Notes: generated by a model from the letters alone, not told the origin. Positions 36,665-46,054 are shown, counted from the first letter of the stretch. The stretch is DNA of 61,782 bases from Leptospiraceae bacterium (GCA_024233865.1 JACKPA010000021.1:1-61782); one strand, 5' to 3'. Numbers and translations are program-made.

Positions 36665-36862
36665 TTTCCTTTTCGTATTATATATTCTATTTATTTAAGA
36701 AAGTTATTTTTAATATCTTTTAATTTTTTAAATTGAAATTATGACATTTCAAGGAATAAAGTTTTTTGAAAGGCAATAGCTCATTTGCAAGAACTTGCCT
36801 AAATAGAATAAAATTCTTTTTTACTTGACACTTTCCATTACTTAATAAAAAATAAGTGCATT

Positions 36863-37486
36863 ATGGATGTGAATGAAGTCAAAGAAATCGTAAAAAGGGA
36901 ACTTCCGGGACTCATCAAAGTTGATCCGGAAATTCGAGACTGGATGCTCCGAATGATTTACGCTGCCCAAGACAAATTTGAAAGCCGTTTTGATAAGCTT
37001 TTAGAAGAACTAAAGGCAGATAGGCTTGAACAAAGTAGAAAGTGGGATGAAAATCAAAAAGAGATTAAAAACATCTCCAAAAAAATTGATACCAGCATAG
37101 GTGCTCTTGGTGCAAGGTGGGGAAAATTTTCTGAAGCCACTTTTAGAAATGCTATGAAAGGAATCCTAGAAGATGTTCTTCAGGTGAGCGTTGAAAGATT
37201 TCAAGAAGTCGATAGAGAAGGTGTGGTATTTGGTTATCCGGAAACTATAGAAATTGATTTAATTATAAAAAATGGTTTTACATATATATGTGAAATAAAA
37301 TCGTCTATCAGTTCTTATGAAGTATACATTTTTCAGAAAAAAGTAAATTGGTATGAAAACCAAAAGAAGGTGAATGCTACCAAAAAGATTTTGGTTTCTC
37401 CAATGTTAGACAAGAAAGCAGTAGAGATAGCAAATAAATTAGATATATTGGTCTATACTCATGCCAATGATGTTGAAGGATTATAG
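36863..37486 (+). CDS. Coiled-coil PD-(D/E)XK nuclease-like protein (DUF3782-type), array copy 1
   Basis: 207 residues. A short conserved N-terminus (DVNEVKEIVKRELPGLIKVD) leads into a helical charged region (about 35-85). The restriction-fold core follows, with IEIDLIIK (Asp near 132), the Glu-x-Lys motif CEIKSSIS near 145-152, and a final strand ILVYTHANDVEG. A nuclease role is inferred from these motifs. It ends 5 bases before the AAA-ATPase gene, with which it forms a two-gene unit. TTGACA starts 38 bases before the ATG and no Shine-Dalgarno sequence is seen. A broken second copy lies at 42074-42350. Confidence 0.75.
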   Translation: MDVNEVKEIVKRELPGLIKVDPEIRDWMLRMIYAAQDKFESRFDKLLEELKADRLEQSRKWDENQKEIKNISKKIDTSIGALGARWGKFSEATFRNAMKGILEDVLQVSVERFQEVDREGVVFGYPETIEIDLIIKNGFTYICEIKSSISSYEVYIFQKKVNWYENQKKVNATKKILVSPMLDKKAVEIANKLDILVYTHANDVEGL

Positions 37487-37491
37487 TTGTG

Positions 37492-39027
37492 ATGAAATGT
37501 TATCGCTACTTCAATACATCAGGTCCCAATATTCCGAAAGAACACTATACCTTAGATAGACTTGATTTGATTGCCAAAGGGAAAGACTTGGTTTACAAAA
37601 GTCGTTATTTCACAATCTGGGCACCAAGACAAACAGGGAAGAGCACCTACTTTCGGTTTCTGGCAAGAGAGCTGGAAAAAGAAGGCTACAAGGTTGCCCA
37701 CATCAATTTTGAAAATTACAAAAATGCAAAAATCGAGTCTTTTTTGAATAAATTTATTGGAGAGATAAATGAGTTTTGGCACACAGATTTTCAAAAAAAT
37801 GATATATCAGGTATATTCTATCAATTAGAAAAGATAAAAGACAAGAAGTTTGTTTTAATTATAGACGAAGTAGAAGGAATTAATGCTGATTACCTGAATG
37901 ACTTTCTTCACGCCATACGAAGTGTCTATCATTCAAGAGAAAATCACTGTTTAAAGAGTGTGATCCTTGTGGGTGTATCCAACATAACGGGAATCATCCA
38001 AGACAATGCAAGCCCTTTTAATATTGCTGACGAACTGGATGTTCCTTATTTCACCAATGAAGAAACAAAAGAACTCCTCGAACAACATGAAGCAGAAACC
38101 GGTCAGTTATTTGATGAAAAAGTGAAAGAGAAAATAAGCGAAATCACGGCAAACCAACCAGGACTCGTAAACGGTTTTGCCAAACGGCTAGTAGACACAA
38201 ATCCGAACAAAGGCAGGATCGAATATACAGACTACCTTAAGGTGGAGGACTGGTATCTTACAGAAGCGATAGATAAAAATGTAGCTAACATTCTAAAAGT
38301 GGCAAGTAGACATAGAAAGTTTGTAGAAATGCTTTTGTTTTCCGAGAAGGAAATTTCTTTCAAGGTTGACAGACCAGCTATCAAAGATTTGTATGCCAAC
38401 GGACTTATCAGGAAAGGAAAGGGAAACGACGTAGAGTTTTGGGTTCCACTGTATCAAAAACGCTTGTACGATGCACTCTACCCATATACAAATGGAGAAA
38501 GTGAGCGTATAGCCGAAATGATGTTTGCAGATGCTTATCTCACAGAGAACGGTAGTATTCACTTTGACAGGTTAATAGAAAACTACAAAAAACATATCCA
38601 ACTAAGAGGATTCCGTCCTTATAGAGAAAAGGATGAAAACGGTGAATTCAAGTCCATTCCCGAAGCAGCGATGATCTATAGCTTTGAAACGTTTATCAGC
38701 GTGTTTTTGCAAGAGTTAGGTGCCAAAAGCTACCGAGAAGCTTACGTTTCTTTGGGTAATACGGATTTGATCATCAATTGGAACGGACAGGAAACTTTGA
38801 TCGAGACCAAGAAGTATTACAGTCCGTCTTCATTTCAAAAAGGTAAAAGGCAGCTATCGTATTATTGCAAACACGCTGAGATTGTAGTTGGGTTGTACAT
38901 TGTGTTTATCAAAGAGAGTATCCAATCGGATAGGATTCAAGAAGGGAGCGAGTTGATCGATGGAATTGAGATCAAGACATATCTGATTCGTTATGACGAG
39001 GAAAAGGAATTTGGGATACTCCCGTAG
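37492..39027 (+). CDS. AAA-ATPase with C-terminal DUF1703 PD-(D/E)XK domain, array copy 1 (complete)
   Basis: 511 residues from the ATG at 37492 (a GTG directly before it is also in frame). Walker A APRQTGKST is at 44-52, Walker B VLIIDEVEG near 124-132, and a sensor-like ILVGVSN near 160. A winged-helix-like middle part (about 260-330) is followed by a DUF1703 nuclease domain (about 390-505), with NTDLII as the Asp and LIETKKY as the Glu-x-Lys. This family is widespread and amplified in bacteria with many mobile elements; its role is not known. It is the only complete copy in the window. Long tracts are nearly identical to copy 2, suggesting recent duplication or gene conversion. Confidence 0.85.
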   Translation: MKCYRYFNTSGPNIPKEHYTLDRLDLIAKGKDLVYKSRYFTIWAPRQTGKSTYFRFLARELEKEGYKVAHINFENYKNAKIESFLNKFIGEINEFWHTDFQKNDISGIFYQLEKIKDKKFVLIIDEVEGINADYLNDFLHAIRSVYHSRENHCLKSVILVGVSNITGIIQDNASPFNIADELDVPYFTNEETKELLEQHEAETGQLFDEKVKEKISEITANQPGLVNGFAKRLVDTNPNKGRIEYTDYLKVEDWYLTEAIDKNVANILKVASRHRKFVEMLLFSEKEISFKVDRPAIKDLYANGLIRKGKGNDVEFWVPLYQKRLYDALYPYTNGESERIAEMMFADAYLTENGSIHFDRLIENYKKHIQLRGFRPYREKDENGEFKSIPEAAMIYSFETFISVFLQELGAKSYREAYVSLGNTDLIINWNGQETLIETKKYYSPSSFQKGKRQLSYYCKHAEIVVGLYIVFIKESIQSDRIQEGSELIDGIEIKTYLIRYDEEKEFGILP

Positions 39028-39149
39028 AGTTGGATTCAATCCTCGCTCCATTTTTTATCCTCTCATAAATTTCCCACCCCAGAAGAACGGGAATGTTTAC
39101 ACCTGCTTTATTTGTGGTAGTATACCGAATGGAACTTGGAATAGGAGTT

Positions 39150-39203
39150 TTGACTCATTCATAAAGTATAAAATAATTTATAAACAAAATAAGGCAATTT
39201 ATT
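39150..39203. repeat. Direct repeat, downstream copy (partner at 36611-36664)
   Basis: Begins TTGACTCATTCATAAAGT and matches the upstream copy over at least 32 bases. It ends about 65 bases before the ATG of the second ATPase copy. Confidence 0.7.
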
Positions 39204-39267
39204 AAACATTCCATGGTCTTTTTTTTATGGTTTACAATATTTTCTATTAAATTATCTTAAAACCACC

Positions 39268-40521
39268 ATGAAAGGAAAACGCTACTTTAACACATCTGGT
39301 CCCAATATTCCGGAAGATCACTATACCTTAGATAGGTTTGATTTGATTGCCAAAGGGAAAGACTTGGTTTACAAGAGTCGTTACTTTACAATCTGGGCAC
39401 CAAGACAAACAGGGAAGAGCACCTATTTTCGGTTTCTGGCAAGAGAGCTGGAAAAAGAAGGCTACAAGGTTGCCCATATCAATTTCGAGAATTATAGAAA
39501 TGCAGAATTGAACTCTTTTTTGAACAAATTTATTGGAGAAATCAATAGGTTTTGGGAAACTCATTTTGAAAAAATTGATATATCAGATATATTTTATCAA
39601 TTAGAAAAAATCAAAGAAAAGAGGTTTGTGCTTATCATTGATGAAGTGGAAGGAATCAATGTTGATTATTTGAATGACTTTCTTCACGCCATACGAAGTG
39701 TCTATCATTCAAGAGAAAATCACTGTTTAAAGAGTGTGATCCTTGTGGGTGTATCCAATATAACGGGAATCATCCAAGACAATGCAAGTCCATTCAATAT
39801 CGCTGATGAGTTGGATGTTCCCTATTTCACCAATGAAGAAACAAAAGAACTCCTCGAACAACACGAAGTAGAAACCGGTCAGTTGTTTGATGAAAAGGTG
39901 AAAGAGAAAATAAGTGAGATCACGGCAAACCAGCCAGGACTCGTTAATGGATTTGCGAGGAGATTGGTAGAAACGAATCCTAACAAAGACAGAATTGATT
40001 ACGAAGACTATCTCGTAGTGGAAGAATGGTATCTAAATAAGAAAATTGATAAAAATGTGTCCAATATCATTAAAATTGCTAAACGTCACCGAAAGTTTGT
40101 GGAAAGACTTCTGTTTTTAGAAGAGGAAATTGATTTTGATATAGATCATCCTGCCATACAAGAACTACATATAAACGGACTTCTTACCTTTGACAAAAGG
40201 AATAAGATCGAATTTTGGGTACCCTTATATAAAAAGCGTTTGTACAAATCCTTGTATCCTTATACCAATGGTGAAGGTGTGCGAATTGCAAAAAATATGC
40301 TTTCCGAATCTTATTTGACAGAAGCCGGAAAGATCAACTTTGACAAACTAATAGGCAGTTATAAATCCCATATACAGTTGAGAGGCTTTCGTCCTTACAG
40401 ACAGAAAGATAAAAAAGGCAGGTTCAAGTCCATCCCTGAAGCAGCGATGATTTACAGCTTTGAGACATTTATTAGCATCACCACCATGAAAGGAAAGCGC
40501 TACTTTAACATCAGGACCTAA
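39268..40521 (+). CDS. AAA-ATPase array copy 2, nuclease domain lost and fused to the start of copy 3
   Basis: 417 codons. Residues 1-404 follow copy 1 closely, including an intact Walker A (APRQTGKST) and Walker B (IIDEVEG). At about 40479 the sequence stops matching FETFISVF of copy 1 and runs straight into the ACCACC and ATG of copy 3, so the last residues (TTMKGKRYFNIRT) are translated copy 3. The DUF1703 nuclease domain (about 100 residues) is missing. The protein could still bind ATP but could not cut DNA on its own. TTTACA begins 37 bases before the ATG, followed by TATCTT after 16 bases. Confidence 0.75.
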   Translation: MKGKRYFNTSGPNIPEDHYTLDRFDLIAKGKDLVYKSRYFTIWAPRQTGKSTYFRFLARELEKEGYKVAHINFENYRNAELNSFLNKFIGEINRFWETHFEKIDISDIFYQLEKIKEKRFVLIIDEVEGINVDYLNDFLHAIRSVYHSRENHCLKSVILVGVSNITGIIQDNASPFNIADELDVPYFTNEETKELLEQHEVETGQLFDEKVKEKISEITANQPGLVNGFARRLVETNPNKDRIDYEDYLVVEEWYLNKKIDKNVSNIIKIAKRHRKFVERLLFLEEEIDFDIDHPAIQELHINGLLTFDKRNKIEFWVPLYKKRLYKSLYPYTNGEGVRIAKNMLSESYLTEAGKINFDKLIGSYKSHIQLRGFRPYRQKDKKGRFKSIPEAAMIYSFETFISITTMKGKRYFNIRT

Positions 40522-42017
40522 TATTCCCAAAGAACACTATACCTTAGATCGGCTGGATTTAGTCGCCAAAGGAAAAGACCTTGTATACAAAAGCAGGTAT
40601 TTTACGATCTGGGCACCAAGACAAACGGGAAAAAACACTACTTTCGATTTTTAGCAATAGAACTGGAAAAAGAAGACTATAAGGTCGCCCACATCAATTT
40701 CGAGAATTTTAAAGCGGCTAGGAATTGGAATTGTTCAACTCTTTAAAATGGATTTTTTGAATTTCTGGCAAAGAGAAATATTTTCAAAAACTTTTGTAGA
40801 ATTATTTGATGAAATTCGAGCCATTCAAGACCAAAAGTACGTTTTTATCTGTGATGAAATCGAAGGGCTAAACCCTGACCTTTTCAACCAATTCTTGCAT
40901 ACGATTCGTAACCTTTATCATTCTCGTAACAGCCACTGTTTGAAGAGTGTAATCCTGGTAGGCGTATCCAATATAGCGGGTATTATCCAAGACAATGCAA
41001 GTCCTTTTAATATCGCTGACGAGTTGGACGTTCCTTATTTCACTAATGAAGAAACAAAGGAACTCCTCGAACAGCACGAAGCGGAAACAGGTCAAATATT
41101 TGACAAGAAAGTGAAAGTTAAAATCAGTGAGATAACGGCAAATCAACCAGGACTTGTGAACGGGTTTGCCAAAAGAGATTGGTGGAAACAAATCCAAACA
41201 AAGAAAGAATTGATTACGAAGACTATCTCAAAGTAGAGGACTGGTATCTAACGGAAGCAATTGATAAAAACATAGCCAATATTCTGAAAGTTGCAAGTAA
41301 GCATAGAAAATTCGTAGAATCAATCCTTTTTTCTGAAAAAACAATTTCTTTTAAAATAGACAGACCAGCGATAAAAGACTTACATGTAAACGGATTAATT
41401 AAGAAAGGAAGAATGCTGATGTTGAATTTTGGGTTCCATTGTATCGAAAACGTTTGTATGATGCATTTTATCCTTACACGAATGGTGAAGGTGTGCGAAT
41501 TGCCAAAAATATGCTTTCCGAAGCCTATTTGACTGATACCGGAAAAATCAACTTTGACAAACTAATGGATAGCTACAAATCCCATATACAACTTCGAGGA
41601 TTTCGCCCTTACAGGCAGAAAGACAAAAAAGGTAGGTTTAAGTCCATACCGGAAGCAGCAATGATCTATAGCTTTGAGACGTTTATAAGTATATTTTTGC
41701 AAGAAATAGAGGGAAGGAGTTATAGAGAAGCTTACGTTTCATTGGGGAATACGGATTTGATCATCAACGTGAAAGGGCATGAGTACCTCATAGAGTCAAA
41801 AAAGTATTACAGTCCATCCAATTTCAAAAAGGGAAAGTTCAACTTTCGTATTATTGCAAGCGATCCGGGGATAACGGAAGGGATTTATTTGGTATTTGTG
41901 GACAATATGGTGAGTCTCGAATTTGTGAAAGAAAGTTTGGAAACCATAGATGGAATTGAAATCAAAACATATTTGATTCGTTACGATGAAGAAAAGGAAT
42001 TTGGCCTAAGAGAATAA
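40486..42017 (+). pseudogene. AAA-ATPase/DUF1703 array copy 3, frameshifted
   Basis: Begins MKGKRYFN like copy 2, but two bases are missing at about 40506. The Walker A region (ACGGGAAAAAACAC) has lost a base and the GKST motif, and further shifts occur near 40730, 41175 and 41415. Walker B survives as ICDEIEGLNP. The DUF1703 end (41439-42017) is open, with NTDLII and LIESKKY. Inside it a -1 shift at about 41810 is compensated by +1 near 41865, giving about 20 altered residues right after the catalytic motif. It is probably inactive as a whole, although the C-terminal piece might be made from an internal start. Confidence 0.8.
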
Positions 42018-42073
42018 ATTGTGTATCCACAAGACACTTATTTTTACTGTAATAAAAAATAAGTTTACCCTCT

Positions 42074-42376
42074 ATGGATGTGAAATTAGATTGTCTTAAA
42101 GGAGAAACGCTAAATACTTGGTAACTCAATTTTAACTCAGTTGATCCAATTCGCTTTGAGACTGGATACTCCGTATGAAGTATACATTTTTCAGAAAAAA
42201 GTAAATTGGTATGAAAACCAAAAGAAGGTAAATGCTACCAAAAAGATTTTGATTTCTCCGATGTTAGACAAGAAAGCAGTCGAAATAGCAAAACAATTAG
42301 ATATACTGGTCTATACTCATGCCAATGATGTTGAAGGATTACAGTTGTGATGAAATGTTGTCGCTACTTTATCCGA
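42074..42376 (+). pseudogene. Remnant of a fourth nuclease-ATPase pair
   Basis: ATGGATGTGAA at 42074 and the bases before it (TAATAAAAAATAAGT) match the start and upstream DNA of the 36863 gene. A middle piece with GAGACTGGATACTCCG matches its codons 27-34, and from 42174 the DNA is almost identical to its last 55 codons (EVYIFQKKVNWYENQ). About 350 bases between these pieces are deleted, apparently at a shared ATGA. Directly after its stop, GTGATGAAATGTTGTCGCTAC repeats the start of the ATPase gene for some 25 bases and then breaks off. Confidence 0.8.
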
Positions 42377-42594
42377 TGCAACTCACCACAATAGTAACAC
42401 CTTAAAGTATACAGTAAAGCAAAATTTTAATCAATTCATTAATTTTTGCTTTTGTTCTTATGGAATGTTATCCATGGTAAGAAAGTAGCTTTCTATATAT
42501 TCAAACCACAAAAAACGTATTAATCTATAGAGAAAGTCGATTCTTTTTCCAAAAAATCCTATAATCATACCAGAATTTTTTAGGAGAAATACAA

Positions 42595-44475
42595 ATGAAA
42601 GAGAATCTAGCCAAAATATTCAAAGAGTTAAGCCAAAGGTTTAAAGACAAACCTGCTTTTGCCACACGAGATTCCCAAAAAAAGTTTCAAACCATAAGCT
42701 ATATGGAATTGTACGAAAAAGCGATCTGTTTGTCTACAGCATTGATAGACTTGGGATTACAGTCTAGACACCATGTAGGACTAATCGCAGACAATCGGTT
42801 GGAATGGATACTTGCAGATATGGCAGTTGTATTGTGTGGAGCAGCAGACGTTCCCAGAGGAACTGACGTAACAGATAATGATATCAACTATATAATTCCT
42901 CACGCTGATGTAGAAATCTTGTTTGTTGAAAACACATTGGTTTTGGAGAAAATCCAAAAAAATAAAAGAAACCTCCCCAATGTTCGGAAAATGATTCTTA
43001 TGGAATACAACCAAAATGTTTTATCAGATAGTGTTTTGTACATCTACGACTTGATTCAAACAGGAAAACGTATGAGAGATGCTGGAAATCAGCTGGTAGA
43101 AGAGCGAATGGAAGAAATTCAGCCTGATGATCTGTTTACCTTGATCTATACTTCCGGTACAACCGGTGCACCTAAAGGGGTTATGCTCACCCATAAAAAC
43201 ATCACCTCTCAGTTAAAGTACATTCCGATTCCAATAGATTCAAGCGATAGAGTTTTGTCTATCTTGCCCGTTTGGCATATATTTGAAAGAATGTTTGAGA
43301 TGGCTTCTATGTATGCTGGTGCTTGCACATACTATTCCAGCGTAAAAAATCTTAGAGATGACCTTACAATCGTTAAGCCTACCTTTATGGCATCAGCTCC
43401 ACGTCTATGGGAAAGTATTTATGCTGGTATCTTAAACAATATCGAAAAAGCTCCAAGCTTCAAAAAAGTGATGTTTCGTCTTACCATGTTTTGCGCAAAC
43501 CATTACAAAAACTCCATACGATTTTTGACCTTTAACGAATTAAACGTAGATGGAAAAAATCCAATCTTTTCTATTTTTAAGGGTCTATGGAGTAGTATAA
43601 TTGTTGCAATGTTGTATTTGCCAAACTTTGTTTTGGATAAAATAGTGTTAAAACAAATACGAGAAAGAACAGGAGGTTGCTTAAAGGGTTCTTGCTCTGG
43701 TGGCGGAGCACTTCCCTACCATGTAGACATATTTTTTAATAACATTGGTATTCCGGTTTTAGAGGGTTATGGAATGACGGAAACTTGCCCTATTTTGTCT
43801 ATGAGGACATTTCAAAACCTCGTTCCGGGAACTGTAGGTCCTATTTATGGTGGAACAAAGGTAAAGCTAATTGATATAAATACAAACGAAGTTATTTATC
43901 CTTCCTCAGACGGATATGGAAAGAAGGGTGAAATCCACGTTTCGGGCCCACAGATTATGAAAGGATATTATAAAAACCAAGAAGCAACGGACAAGGTGTT
44001 AAAAAACGGATGGTTAAATACCGGTGACATGGGAATTGTAACCTATAACCGTTGTTTGAAAATAGTAGGAAGAACAAAAGAAACCATTGTTCTTTTGGGA
44101 GGTGAAAATGTAGAGCCTGTTCCTATTGAAAATATATTAAGCAGTTCTCCATTTATAAATAACTGTATTGTGGTAGGGCAGGACAAAAAATTCCTTTCTG
44201 TACTCATTGTACCAAATATGGAAAAGTTTAAAGGTTATGGAAATTCTCTTGGTGAAATATCTCAAAACCAAGACGTGAAAAAAATAATAGAAAAAGAAAT
44301 CAAGAGGTTGATTAATTCGGAAAACGGCTTTAAATCCTTTGAGAGAGTTGTTGGTTTTTATCTCTTACCAAAAGAATTTGAAGTTGGTGACGAGTTGACA
44401 GCAAAGCTTTCTATTAAAAGGCATGTGATTACAGAAAAATACAAAAATTTGATCGAGGATATTTATAAAAATTAG
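42595..44475 (+). CDS. Long-chain acyl-CoA synthetase (AMP-forming)
   Basis: 626 residues of the ANL superfamily. It activates fatty acids as acyl-adenylate and then as CoA (or ACP) thioester. The AMP-binding motif YTSGTTGAPKGV is at about 186-197, GYGMTETCP at about 390, and WLNTGDMG and KIVGRTKETIVL near 475-495. AGGAGA stands before the ATG. The nearby acyltransferase and fatty-acid-hydroxylase-like genes suggest a lipid-metabolism group. The chain length preferred is unknown. Confidence 0.9.
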   Translation: MKENLAKIFKELSQRFKDKPAFATRDSQKKFQTISYMELYEKAICLSTALIDLGLQSRHHVGLIADNRLEWILADMAVVLCGAADVPRGTDVTDNDINYIIPHADVEILFVENTLVLEKIQKNKRNLPNVRKMILMEYNQNVLSDSVLYIYDLIQTGKRMRDAGNQLVEERMEEIQPDDLFTLIYTSGTTGAPKGVMLTHKNITSQLKYIPIPIDSSDRVLSILPVWHIFERMFEMASMYAGACTYYSSVKNLRDDLTIVKPTFMASAPRLWESIYAGILNNIEKAPSFKKVMFRLTMFCANHYKNSIRFLTFNELNVDGKNPIFSIFKGLWSSIIVAMLYLPNFVLDKIVLKQIRERTGGCLKGSCSGGGALPYHVDIFFNNIGIPVLEGYGMTETCPILSMRTFQNLVPGTVGPIYGGTKVKLIDINTNEVIYPSSDGYGKKGEIHVSGPQIMKGYYKNQEATDKVLKNGWLNTGDMGIVTYNRCLKIVGRTKETIVLLGGENVEPVPIENILSSSPFINNCIVVGQDKKFLSVLIVPNMEKFKGYGNSLGEISQNQDVKKIIEKEIKRLINSENGFKSFERVVGFYLLPKEFEVGDELTAKLSIKRHVITEKYKNLIEDIYKN

Positions 44476-44641
44476 ATATATATAGGAACGTTTTACACCA
44501 AAACACCTTAGAATTTAATTTTTCAACTTTTGTATAAACGGAACAGAGTGAACAGAGACGAAATTCTATTTCAGTTGGATTGGAAAGTTTTTTATCAAAA
44601 AGATGAAGCGGAAAGAGAAGGAGAGGCATATAATTTATAGG

Positions 44642-44647
44642 TTGACA
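44642..44647 (+). promoter_or_regulatory. TTGACA box 37 bases before the acyltransferase ATG
   Basis: A perfect -35 hexamer. A good -10 sequence at 16-18 bases is not visible (AAAATC or AAATCA). The spacing to the ATG at 44679 equals that at 10582, 11597, 36825 and 39231. Confidence 0.3.
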
Positions 44648-44678
44648 GCATTGTATTTATTAAAAAATCATTTCAACC

Positions 44679-45443
44679 ATGAAACATCCAATTGAATACA
44701 TTGCTGCAAGTTTAGGAAATCTTTCCATTGAGTACAAAAAACTCGTTTTTTTTACCTATCTAAAAGCCATAGGACTAGCTTTTTCTGTTGCTCTTCCGGT
44801 TCTTTTTAAAGGAATATATTTCGCAATTATCGGGAATAAAGATAAAAAGGCATATACTTTTTTAAAAGGTTCGATTATTTGGGGGAAGTCTACCCAAAAA
44901 AGGACAAAAACTAACCTTGTGCTATCCAATGAAATGAATATTCCGGAAAAAGGTCACTTGATTTTTCTGAATCACATCAATGAAATGGATTTTCCTTTTG
45001 ATTGTATCGTAGTCAACAAACCTTATTTGGCAAATCAGGTCATCAAAAAGAGTTTTTTGGCTTATTGGTGGATGAAAAATATGGGTTCGCAGGTATTCGA
45101 TACTTCCAAAGCAATTACCATAGCCGTTTCGGTTAAAAATGTGTTAAAAGGCTTAAGTAAAAATAGCTTTGTGGTTTATCCGGAAGGACAAAACACTTAT
45201 GGAGAAGTAATCAAGCCTCTAAAAAAGGGTATGATTAAGCTAGCATTCGATAATCAAATTCCTATAGTTGTTGTTTTAAAAACAGGAGTTTCCGGATTTC
45301 AAACCAATACAAAAGGCAACACAATTGCCTACAAAAACGTTGGTGTTGTGGAACCTGAAAAATTTAAATCTTGGGAAGAATTGAGAGATCACCTTTTTGA
45401 GCTGATGACAAAAGAAAAAACTTTGTTAGACGCTTCTGTGTAG
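44679..45443 (+). CDS. Lysophospholipid acyltransferase family protein (PlsC-like)
   Basis: 254 residues with an N-terminal hydrophobic segment (about 28-50) and the PlsC motifs: LNHINEMDFPF near residue 97 (the HxxxxD catalytic pair, as NHINEMD) and VVYPEGQNTYGEV near 166-178. It transfers an acyl chain to a lysophospholipid or related acceptor at the inner membrane. It follows the acyl-CoA synthetase with a 200-base gap that contains its own TTGACA. The usual FPEGTRS motif is replaced by YPEGQNT, which may reflect a different substrate. Confidence 0.82.
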   Translation: MKHPIEYIAASLGNLSIEYKKLVFFTYLKAIGLAFSVALPVLFKGIYFAIIGNKDKKAYTFLKGSIIWGKSTQKRTKTNLVLSNEMNIPEKGHLIFLNHINEMDFPFDCIVVNKPYLANQVIKKSFLAYWWMKNMGSQVFDTSKAITIAVSVKNVLKGLSKNSFVVYPEGQNTYGEVIKPLKKGMIKLAFDNQIPIVVVLKTGVSGFQTNTKGNTIAYKNVGVVEPEKFKSWEELRDHLFELMTKEKTLLDASV

Positions 45444-45500
45444 ATTCCGGTGGTTCGATACGTCCTATCAACACTCACCAACCGGAATTGGACAGAACGA

Positions 45501-46013
45501 TTATGTTGCCAACTTTGCATTTAATCGCTCTATTTTTCTCTTTTCTTCCTCTGTCCCAAGATATTCTTTTCTTGTTCCAAAAACGTAATCAAACCAAGGA
45601 TGGGTAACTCCCCAGTTTGCGTCTTGATCGGGTCCCATGTGATGGTCGTAGTGCCATGGTAAATATGTTTTAGACCATTCAGGGTCGATGTGAGATTTTT
45701 TGTGCTTAAAGTAATAGTCTACGGCAGAATATCCGATGGTCAGGGTAAAAAGTGGAGCCACCGGTAGCAAGGGTAGGTGAATGGCAACACCTAAAGCCAA
45801 AGCGGCAACTTCTTTCGATTGTGCATTCCATTCTAATAAGCTACTTTGATACGCTGGATCATGCATATCGTGTTTTCGGCAATTTTTGTGATGCTCACTC
45901 CAGTGAAAACTCCAAAAATTACTTTTTTTCCTTCCTATTTCATGTAAAACATACTTATGAAAAGCCCATTCAATAGCATTTGCATAAGCTAATCCTGCTA
46001 AAATTCCTATCAT
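45501..46013 (-). CDS. Fatty-acid-hydroxylase / sterol-desaturase superfamily membrane enzyme
   Basis: 170 residues with two to three hydrophobic segments and the di-iron histidine boxes: HKYVLH (19-24), HWSEHH (37-42) and HYDHH (121-125). Later His residues in WGVTHPWFDYVFG complete the site. It would hydroxylate or desaturate a lipid in the membrane. At 170 residues it is short but has all boxes. AAAGGA precedes the ATG. Two palindromes upstream (46055-46068 and 46091-46104) suggest control by a TetR-type lipid-responsive repressor. Confidence 0.85.
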   Translation of the reverse strand: MIGILAGLAYANAIEWAFHKYVLHEIGRKKSNFWSFHWSEHHKNCRKHDMHDPAYQSSLLEWNAQSKEVAALALGVAIHLPLLPVAPLFTLTIGYSAVDYYFKHKKSHIDPEWSKTYLPWHYDHHMGPDQDANWGVTHPWFDYVFGTRKEYLGTEEEKRKIERLNAKLAT

Positions 46014-46054
46014 AGTTTTTCCTTTTTAATAAATTAAGATTCAGTTAAATAATG

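Larger units (their letters stand above)
35928..36862. other. 935-bp AT-rich gene-free stretch
   Basis: No complete gene is found on either strand. It holds a possible decayed minus-strand gene (36300-36540), a direct repeat unit (36611-36664) that recurs before the second ATPase copy, a twice-used CAAAAGTTTTCT (about 36036 and 36119), and the -35 box of the 36863 gene. Its appearance is that of erased accessory DNA at the edge of the repeated locus. Confidence 0.6.
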
